From: Flavobacteriales bacterium
GTDB taxonomy: Bacteria; Bacteroidota; Bacteroidia; Flavobacteriales_F; PHOS-HE28
Length of the DNA stretch: 64,000 nucleotides
Assembly: GCA_016712535.1 (NCBI GenBank)
Contig: JADJQW010000002.1
Location: 62,001-126,000 of the forward strand
Reading direction: 5' to 3'
Part shown: positions 57,535-64,000 of the stretch, piece after piece
Layout of the letters: each line of letters starts with the position of its first letter
Numbering within the stretch: position 1 is the first letter of the stretch
Made by a program: the position numbers and the translations under genes
The notes under the pieces: generated by a model
What the model was told of the DNA's origin: nothing
Seen by the model: the letters and a program-made list of their open reading frames with translations, nothing else
Database searches by the model: none

Positions 57535-59601
57535 ATGCGCCAACTTTCACTCTCGCTGATCGCTGCATTATTCAGCTTCACCCAATCCTCGGCGCAATCA
57601 CCTGTGCATCCGTGCGGTGCCAATGACCTGGACAAGGCCTTGGCCGGCCACCCCGATCCCATGGGCGAGCGCCAGCGCATTGCTCAAGCCGATGCTGAAC
57701 TCGAGGCCTTCACGGCGCAATGGGCTGCTGAGAACAGTGGGGCCGAGCGCGTGGTGTACACGATCCCCGTGGTCTTCCACATCATCCACAACAACGGGCC
57801 GGAGAACATCAGCGATGCGCAGGTCATCGATGCCGTGCGCATCCTGAACGAGGACTTCAACAAGCTGAATCCCGATTGGCCGAACGTGCGGCCCGATTTC
57901 CTTCCACTGGTGGCTGATGTGGGCGTTGAATTCAAGCTGGCCAAGCGCGATCCCCAAGGCAATTGCACCAACGGCATCACACGCACGCTGAGCGCCCTCA
58001 CCAACGACGGCACGCAGACCATGAAGAACCTGATCCAGTGGCCGCGCAACAAGTACCTAAACATCTGGGTAGCCGCCAGCGCCGATGGTGCTGCCGGCTA
58101 CACCTACCGCCCGAGCTCGGTGAACAACCAGCCCACTTGGGACGGCATCGTGATCCTGCACGATTACACCGGTGCTATCGGCACGGGCAGCGTGGGCCGC
58201 AGCCGGGCGCTTACGCACGAGGTAGGGCACTGGATCAACCTCGCGCACACTTGGGGCAACAGCAACACTCCGGGCGATGAGGACAACTGCGGCATGGATG
58301 ACAGCGTGCAGGATACGCCCAACACGATCGGATGGACCTATTGCGCGATCAACGGCACCAGCTGCGGCTCGCTGGACAATGTGGAGAACTACATGGAGTA
58401 CAGCTATTGCTGCAAGATGTTCACCGAAGGCCAGAAGACCCGGATGATCGCCGCGCTCAACAGCGGCACCGCGCAGCGCAACCAATTGCACACCGCATCC
58501 AATCTCGCAGCTACAGGAGCGAACGATGCGCCGACGCTTTGCCAGGCCGCCTTCGGGAGCAGCGCCCGTCTGGTGTGCGCCGGCTCTCCGATAACCTTCA
58601 CCGATCTCAGCTTCCACGGGGTCACCGGTTGGCAGTGGGATTTCCCAGGCGCCACGCCGGCCACAGCGGAAGAAGCGCAGGCCACCGTCACCTACTCCGA
58701 GCCCGGAGTTTATCCGGTGAGCCTGACAGTATCGGACGGAACGGCCAACCTGACGACCACGGCGAACGCGTACATCACCGTGCTCGCCAATCCCGGGGAG
58801 GAAGCGCCGGTGACCGAAGGCTTCGAGTCGCTCTCTGCCCTCAATGGCCCGGAGTGGTTCACCTTGAACGGGAACAACGACAACACCTTCCAATTGACCA
58901 GCACGGCCGCGTACACCGGCGCCAAGAGCGTCCGGGTGCTGAACACAACGGCCATGGCCGGGAACACGGACGAGCTCCTCTCACGCACATTCGACCTGAT
59001 TGATGCCGAGGCCGTGTCCATCTCCTTCCGATGGGCATACGCCCGCCGCAGCACCAGTACGGACGACATCCTGAGCCTGCACATCAGCAACGATTGCGGA
59101 GAGAACTGGCTGCTGCGCCGGATCATGCGCGGAAGCACCACGCTTCCCACGGCGCCTGCCACCACCAGCAGTTTCGTTCCCAATGGCCCCGAGCAATGGG
59201 GGCAAACCACGGTCACGAACATCGGCGCCACCAGCCACATCGCCAACTTCCGCTTCAAGTTCGTGTTCGAGAGCGATGGCGGCAACAACCTGTACATCGA
59301 CGACATCAACCTCAATGGCATGCCGGTGGGCGTTGAGGAGCTCTCCGCAGGCGGGGCCCTGCAGGTGCTGCCCAACCCCGCTCAAGGGCAGGCACGCGTG
59401 CGCATCGAACTTCCCCATGCAGCGCCAGTGCGCCTGCAGCTTGCCGATGCCACGGGCCGCCAAGTGCTCCATATGGACCTGGGCACACGGAGCGGCGAAG
59501 TGCTGCACCCGATACCACTGCATGGCCTGGCTCCGGGCACGTACTTGATTCGCGCTGAAGTGGATGGCGCACCCTCGGTGGTTCGGCTGATCATTGACTA
59601 G
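57535..59601 (+). CDS. Secreted M43 metalloprotease with PKD domain and T9SS tail, paralogue 2
   Basis: 688 aa from ATG at 57535 (a TTG ten codons upstream also opens the frame). Signal peptide (RQLSLSLIAALFSFTQSSAQ). The zinc site HEVGHWINLAH (His at residue 228) and Met-turn NYMEYSYCCKMFT are intact. A PKD domain (GSPITFTDLSFHGVTGWQWDF) and a jelly-roll region follow, ending in a T9SS type A domain (LQVLPNPAQGQARVRIEL, LAPGTYLIRAEVDGAPSVVRLIID). Closely similar in protein and partly in DNA to paralogue 3. A TATTTTGG at 57501 could be its -7 box. Confidence 0.9.
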   Translation: MRQLSLSLIAALFSFTQSSAQSPVHPCGANDLDKALAGHPDPMGERQRIAQADAELEAFTAQWAAENSGAERVVYTIPVVFHIIHNNGPENISDAQVIDAVRILNEDFNKLNPDWPNVRPDFLPLVADVGVEFKLAKRDPQGNCTNGITRTLSALTNDGTQTMKNLIQWPRNKYLNIWVAASADGAAGYTYRPSSVNNQPTWDGIVILHDYTGAIGTGSVGRSRALTHEVGHWINLAHTWGNSNTPGDEDNCGMDDSVQDTPNTIGWTYCAINGTSCGSLDNVENYMEYSYCCKMFTEGQKTRMIAALNSGTAQRNQLHTASNLAATGANDAPTLCQAAFGSSARLVCAGSPITFTDLSFHGVTGWQWDFPGATPATAEEAQATVTYSEPGVYPVSLTVSDGTANLTTTANAYITVLANPGEEAPVTEGFESLSALNGPEWFTLNGNNDNTFQLTSTAAYTGAKSVRVLNTTAMAGNTDELLSRTFDLIDAEAVSISFRWAYARRSTSTDDILSLHISNDCGENWLLRRIMRGSTTLPTAPATTSSFVPNGPEQWGQTTVTNIGATSHIANFRFKFVFESDGGNNLYIDDINLNGMPVGVEELSAGGALQVLPNPAQGQARVRIELPHAAPVRLQLADATGRQVLHMDLGTRSGEVLHPIPLHGLAPGTYLIRAEVDGAPSVVRLIID

Positions 59602-59674
59602 TGGCGCAACGCAGCCGGAAGCCACGAGCAGCCTTCGATTAATTTCGCACGTCATCCCCTCAACACGCAGACTG

Positions 59675-61732
59675 ATGAACAGGATCGCGACACTCTTGGC
59701 TTGCATCATGCTCTCAGCGGGCGCAATGGCCCAGCAGCAAACCGCCTTCACCTGCCGCACCAACGATGCCGGCATCATGGAGCAGCTGCATGGCAACGAC
59801 CCGGCCTTGATGGCCGCGATCGCCGAGGAGGAGGCCGCCTTGGAGGCCTGGACAGAAGGATTCAGTGAGGGCGCACGCAGCACCTACACCATCCCGGTGG
59901 TCTTTCACATCATCCACCAGTTCGGCGCCGAGAACATCAGTGATGCGCAGGTCTTCGATGCCATGCGGATCCTCAATGAGGATTTCAACAAGCAGAATCC
60001 CGATTGGGACAACGTGGTGAGCCAGTTCCTGCCGCTTGTCGCCAACATCGACATCGAGTTCAAGCTGGCGCGGAAGGACCCGAACGGCAATTGCACCAAG
60101 GGCATCACGCGCACGGTGAGCGCCCTCACCAACGACGGCACGCAGACCATGAAGAACCTGATCCAGTGGCCGCGCAACAAGTACCTCAACGTGTGGGTGG
60201 CCGCAAGCGCTGATGGCGCCGCCGGCTACACGCTAACCCCGGGCGGCGCAGCGGTCTTCGCTGCCGCGGACGGCATCGTGATGCAGCACACTTATGTGGG
60301 CAGCATCGGCACGGGCAGCGTGAGCCGGTCGCGCGCACTCACGCACGAGGTGGGCCATTGGATCAACCTGGAGCACACCTGGGGAGGCAGCAACACCCCC
60401 GCCGTGGCCAGCAACTGCAACACCGACGATGGCGTGAGCGACACGCCGAACACGATCGGGTGGACCACATGCGTCCTGAGCGGCACCAGCTGCAGCTCGC
60501 TGGACAACGTAGAGAACTACATGGAGTACAGCTATTGCTCCAAGATGTTCACCAATGGCCAGAAAACGCGCATGATCGCCGCACTCAACAGCTCCACTGC
60601 GCAGCGCAACCAGCTCATCACGTCGAACAACCTGACCGCCACCGGCGTGAACCTGCCTGAAGCGCTCTGCGCAGCGGCCTTCAGCAGCAATACCCGCGTG
60701 GTGTGCCCGGGAAGCACCGTGGACTTCACCGATGAGAGCTTCAATGCCGTGAGCTCGCGCAACTGGAGCTTCGCTGGCGGCACCCCTGCCACCTCAACAG
60801 ATGCCAACCCGAGCGTTACCTATAACACGCCGGGCACCTATACGGTGGCGCTCACCGCCAGCGATGGAAGCAGTTCGCAGACCAGCACGCAGACCGCCTA
60901 CATCACTGTGCTGAACCAACCAGGTGAGCAGCCTCCGGTGCAGGAAGGCTTCGAATCGCTCAGCGCCTTCAACGCCCCTGAGTGGTTCATCGAGAACGTG
61001 CATGGCGACAACACCTGGAACGTGACCACGGCAGCCGCATACACCGGCTCAAAGAGCGCGCGCATCGTGAATGCCGCTTCGATGGATGGTCGCGCGGATG
61101 AGCTGGTCTCGCGCACGTATGACATGAGCGGAGCCACCCAGATCACCGTGAGCTACCGCTACGCGTATGCCAAGCGCGCCGCGGCGAACGACGATGTGCT
61201 CCGCTTCTGGACAAGCAGCAACTGCGGACAGACCTGGACCTTGCGCAAGATCCTCCGTGGGAGCAATTCCTTGCCGACCGCGCCGAACACGACCGGCAGC
61301 TTCGTGCCCAACGGTCCTTCACAATGGGGATTCGCAGAGGTCAATACCATCAGCAGCACGAGCCATGTGCCCAACTTCCGCTTCAAGTTCGAATTCGAGA
61401 GCAACGGCGGCAACAACATCTACCTGGACGACATCAACATCAATGGGCAGCCTGTGAGCGTCGAGGAACTGGCCAGCGGCGCTGATCTTCAGGTGCTGCC
61501 CAATCCTGCCGACGGCGCAGCCACCGCGCTCCTCAGCATGCGCTCGGCCTCTGCGCTCACGTTGGAGGTGATCGACATGACCGGCCGTGCGGTGCTCAGC
61601 ATCGCCGGAGGCAACCGTTCGGCCGGCGACCACCGCATCGACCTGCCGATCGCCGGGCTTCAAGCGGGCGCCTACTTCCTGCGCGCGCGCTTCGGCAGCG
61701 AGCAGCGCACCATCCGATTCATCGTGCGATGA
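59675..61732 (+). CDS. Secreted M43 metalloprotease with PKD domain and T9SS tail, paralogue 3
   Basis: 685 aa from ATG at 59675, which starts the signal peptide (MNRIATLLACIMLSAGAMA). Same domain order as its two neighbours: zinc site HEVGHWINLEH (His at residue 224), Met-turn NYMEYSYCSKMFT, PKD domain (GSTVDFTDESFNAVSSRNWSF), jelly roll with SQWGFAEVNTIS, and T9SS tail (LQVLPNPADGAATALLSM, LQAGAYFLRARFGSEQRTIRFIVR). The propeptide differs most between paralogues, which suggests different activation or targets. Its stop overlaps the lipoprotein gene by ATGA. Confidence 0.9.
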   Translation: MNRIATLLACIMLSAGAMAQQQTAFTCRTNDAGIMEQLHGNDPALMAAIAEEEAALEAWTEGFSEGARSTYTIPVVFHIIHQFGAENISDAQVFDAMRILNEDFNKQNPDWDNVVSQFLPLVANIDIEFKLARKDPNGNCTKGITRTVSALTNDGTQTMKNLIQWPRNKYLNVWVAASADGAAGYTLTPGGAAVFAAADGIVMQHTYVGSIGTGSVSRSRALTHEVGHWINLEHTWGGSNTPAVASNCNTDDGVSDTPNTIGWTTCVLSGTSCSSLDNVENYMEYSYCSKMFTNGQKTRMIAALNSSTAQRNQLITSNNLTATGVNLPEALCAAAFSSNTRVVCPGSTVDFTDESFNAVSSRNWSFAGGTPATSTDANPSVTYNTPGTYTVALTASDGSSSQTSTQTAYITVLNQPGEQPPVQEGFESLSAFNAPEWFIENVHGDNTWNVTTAAAYTGSKSARIVNAASMDGRADELVSRTYDMSGATQITVSYRYAYAKRAAANDDVLRFWTSSNCGQTWTLRKILRGSNSLPTAPNTTGSFVPNGPSQWGFAEVNTISSTSHVPNFRFKFEFESNGGNNIYLDDININGQPVSVEELASGADLQVLPNPADGAATALLSMRSASALTLEVIDMTGRAVLSIAGGNRSAGDHRIDLPIAGLQAGAYFLRARFGSEQRTIRFIVR

Positions 61733-62172
61733 GAGTGGCTGTTTTCCTTCTTTTGGGCGCTTTGGCCGGATGCGGCCGTGTAGCCGAGGGCACCAAGGGC
61801 GCGCTGAACAAGGGTGGCGAAATCGCAGGCGTTGCTGCCACCGAAGTGGTTGAAGGCCTCGCCTCCGGGGTTGAGAAGACCTGGGACCTGGATGTGAAGC
61901 TGAGCGAGCACCTTCTTGATCAAGGCCTTTCCATCGGCAAGACCATGGTGGAGCCTGACAGTGCCGGTACTGATAACGTGCTCGTGGTGTACGTAGTGGC
62001 CAGCCGCGAATTCAATGGGCGCATCACCGCCGTTGCATTCGATGAGGCCGGCCTGGAATATGGACGTGCAGCGATGGACATGCAGCTCGCCCCCAACAGC
62101 GCCGATTATTACACGCTGCGCTTCCAGAGCCGCACGGACCTGGAGCGCAAGAGCCGTGTAGTGCTGCAGTAA
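61729..62172 (+). CDS. Small lipoprotein of unknown function, coupled to the third protease
   Basis: 147 aa. N-terminus MRVAVFLLLGALAGC is a lipoprotein signal with lipobox ALAGC. A glycine/alanine-rich helix (GGEIAGVAATEVVEGLASGVEK) is followed by a beta-sandwich-like region (NVLVVYVVASREFNGRITAVAFDEAG, DYYTLRFQSRTDL). The 4-nt overlap with the protease stop means it is made together with it, and it may hold or regulate the enzyme at the membrane; that is inference only. Confidence 0.7.
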   Translation: MRVAVFLLLGALAGCGRVAEGTKGALNKGGEIAGVAATEVVEGLASGVEKTWDLDVKLSEHLLDQGLSIGKTMVEPDSAGTDNVLVVYVVASREFNGRITAVAFDEAGLEYGRAAMDMQLAPNSADYYTLRFQSRTDLERKSRVVLQ

Positions 62173-62238
62173 TCTGGCCAATGGAACAAGCAACAGCGAT
62201 TCAGGCTCTCACGATGCGCATGCGGCCCATCGAATCCC

Positions 62239-64000
62239 TTAGCGCTTCGTTCGTTTCACGACCTTGATATCCTTGGCGACGGCTGGGATCGGCCCGCGCA
62301 TGCCCCCCATCGCCGTTGTCGTCTTCTGCCTGCCCAATGCGGCATCAGTGAACACGCGCAGGCCGAGCTCGGGGCGGTAGCCGTGGATCTCCTTCACGTC
62401 AATGGCAATGAGGAAGTCGATGATCTCCTGATTGATCATCTGGCCAGGCATGAGCACGGGGAAGCCCGGCGGGTAGGGGATCACGAAGCTGGCCGATACC
62501 AGCTCGCGACCTTCGAGCATCAGGCGCTTGCACTCCTCGAGCTTCACGTGCTCGCAGCGCTCCTCCTTGTATGAGAGGAAGTAGGCGCTTCGCAGGTCGC
62601 CGCCGGGCACACCGGGCTGTCCCTGGAAGCTGCGGTGGAAGCTGCTGAAGTCCGGCAGTGGCGGGATCTCCTCGGTGAGCGCGCGGATCCGCGCGATGTG
62701 CGCCCTCTTGTCGTCGTGCTCGAAGCCAGCGTTGCGCTGCTCCAATTCCTCCGCGATCTGGAGGAGCACCTTGGTGAGATAGGCCAGCGAGCCGCGCGTG
62801 GTCCCGATGTTGGTCATGAAGAGCACCGAGTTCCGCGATGTCTTGTTGATCTGGATCTGGTGCTTGTCCATCAAGAACTGGTTCTTGAAGGTATCGCCAT
62901 CGATGCCGGTGTGGCCGGTGTAGAGGTTGATCTTGGTGGGATCCACCGCGAACTCATCCTCGGCCCATGCCTTCTCGATCTCGCTCCAGCCCTGATCGCG
63001 CCGATAGTAGCTGTCGAGCCCGCTCTGCCGGAACTCACCGGGGATGAGCTCGCCGATGGTGATGATGTCGAACCAGCGCTTCAGCTTGGGATGCTCGCGC
63101 ACCGTGCGGCGCAGCAGAAGCCCCAGCTCGATCGCCTTCTCCACCAGCTCGTATCCCTCGAACTCCACTTGCCGGCGCCCTGCATCCATGCTCGCGAGGA
63201 TCTGGTAGTTGGCGCTGGTGCTGGTGTGGGTCATATAGGCCTCGTGGAAAGAGGCCTCGCTCTTCCTCACAAAGTCCTCGTCCCAGATGTGGATCATGCT
63301 GCCCTGCCGCAGCGAGGTGAGCGTTTTGTGCGTGCTCTGCGTGGCATACACGCGGATGCGCACCTTGTCGGGGTCGGGCATCCGCGGCGATTCTCCATCA
63401 ACGAGCTTCGCGAGGTGCGCTTCGTATTCTGCGCGGTACTCCGGTGTGCGGTACTTCCGGGCCAGTTTCCGCGCAATGTGCATGGCGGTGCGCTGGCGCA
63501 GCACATAACTGAATCGTGCGAAGGCCCACCAGGCTTCATCCCAGAGGAAGACGATGTCGGGCTTGATGGCGAGCACTTCCTCCATGACGCGCTCCACATT
63601 GTACACCACGCCATCGAAGGTGCAGTTGGTGAGCAGCAGCATCTTCACCTTGTCCAATCGGCCTCCGCGCTTCAGCTTGAAGAGCTGCTCGCGGATATGA
63701 TGGAGCGGCACCGCGCCGTACATGCTGTATTTCTTCAGCGGATAGCTGTGCAGGTATACCGGGTAAGCGCCGCTGAGCACCATGCCGTAGTGGTGGCTCT
63801 TGTGGCAGTCGCGGTCGATGAGCACGATGTCGCCGGGCTCCACAAGCGCCTGCACAACGATCTTGTTGGTGGTGCTGGTGCCGTTGGTGGCGAAGAAGGT
63901 GCGCTGCGAGCCGAAGGCGCGGGCCGCCAGCTCCTGCGCCTTCTTCAGTGGACCGGTGGGCTGCAGCAGCGAATCGAGGCCTCCGGTGGTGGCGCTGGTC
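62239..64000 (-). CDS. PLP-dependent Orn/Lys/Arg decarboxylase family protein, 5' end cut by window edge
   Basis: At least 587 codons, open through the right edge of the window; the true start lies beyond 64000. The PLP site region reads GTSTTNKIV, CHKSHHYGMVLSGAYPVYL and ATQSTHKTLTSLRQGSMIH with the Schiff-base Lys in STHK. DEAWWAFARFS supplies the cofactor Asp. The C-terminal part (SYKEERCEHVKLEECKRLMLEG, FVIPYPPGFPVLMPGQMI) is the decarboxylase tail domain. Such enzymes turn arginine, lysine or ornithine into the polyamine precursors agmatine, cadaverine or putrescine; which one cannot be told here. Confidence 0.88.
   Translation of the reverse strand, partial: TSATTGGLDSLLQPTGPLKKAQELAARAFGSQRTFFATNGTSTTNKIVVQALVEPGDIVLIDRDCHKSHHYGMVLSGAYPVYLHSYPLKKYSMYGAVPLHHIREQLFKLKRGGRLDKVKMLLLTNCTFDGVVYNVERVMEEVLAIKPDIVFLWDEAWWAFARFSYVLRQRTAMHIARKLARKYRTPEYRAEYEAHLAKLVDGESPRMPDPDKVRIRVYATQSTHKTLTSLRQGSMIHIWDEDFVRKSEASFHEAYMTHTSTSANYQILASMDAGRRQVEFEGYELVEKAIELGLLLRRTVREHPKLKRWFDIITIGELIPGEFRQSGLDSYYRRDQGWSEIEKAWAEDEFAVDPTKINLYTGHTGIDGDTFKNQFLMDKHQIQINKTSRNSVLFMTNIGTTRGSLAYLTKVLLQIAEELEQRNAGFEHDDKRAHIARIRALTEEIPPLPDFSSFHRSFQGQPGVPGGDLRSAYFLSYKEERCEHVKLEECKRLMLEGRELVSASFVIPYPPGFPVLMPGQMINQEIIDFLIAIDVKEIHGYRPELGLRVFTDAALGRQKTTTAMGGMRGPIPAVAKDIKVVKRTKR

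Overview
The window is one contiguous stretch of a high-GC (about 60-65 % by eye) Bacteroidota chromosome, most likely a Flavobacteriales-type organism. The evidence is secreted proteins with type IX secretion (T9SS) C-terminal domains, a TonB-dependent receptor, LytTR signalling, a Bacteroidota-type dihydroorotase, absence of Shine-Dalgarno signals, and recurrent TAnnTT(T/C)G promoter boxes. No rRNA, tRNA or CRISPR array was seen.

Layout. 1-1.5 kb: 5' part of a TonB-dependent receptor (minus strand). 1.76-11.3 kb: one giant surface protein gene (about 3,180 codons) made of 32 tandem repeats of about 79 aa with a gliding-type T9SS sorting domain, broken in this sequence by three single-base indels. 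11.4-13.8 kb: glycosyltransferase, dihydroorotase and a DUF4296-like lipoprotein. 13.8-27.4 kb: mostly housekeeping genes: epimerase, a tyrS that has lost its middle, LuxE-like acyl-protein synthetase, Na/Pi cotransporter, histidine kinase, nuclease, glycosyltransferase, trmB, an alkyltransferase-like protein, and a PpiD-like foldase followed by a clear terminator.

27.4-34 kb is an accessory island with many repeats and poorly known genes: a HTH regulator, an orphan helical protein, a HIRAN-domain protein, an unknown protein, a DNA methyltransferase fused to a nuclease-like domain, a small membrane protein and a GIY-YIG nuclease with a RAMA-like tail. It is a candidate modification or defence locus. 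34-41.3 kb is a tight minus-strand operon purH-mreB-mreC-mreD-mrdA-rodA for rod-shape and wall elongation. 41.3-46.9 kb holds an outer-membrane barrel, a YqaA/DedA-like membrane protein and a three-gene set (ATP-grasp ligase, C45 Ntn-hydrolase, aldehyde dehydrogenase) that may make or break an amide-linked small molecule.

46.9-62.2 kb is devoted to signalling and secreted proteins: a LytTR regulator with its TPR histidine kinase, two divergent exported beta-propeller proteins (one with two CxxCH haem motifs) that share an unusual C-terminal module ending in QLP, three tandem M43 metalloproteases with T9SS tails, and a small lipoprotein. The window ends inside a PLP-dependent Orn/Lys/Arg decarboxylase-family gene.

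The best candidates for something new are the shared C-terminal module, the ATP-grasp/C45/ALDH set, the methyltransferase-nuclease/GIY-YIG-RAMA/HIRAN island, the giant repeat protein with its indels, and a promoter layout that predicts leaderless mRNAs for many genes.
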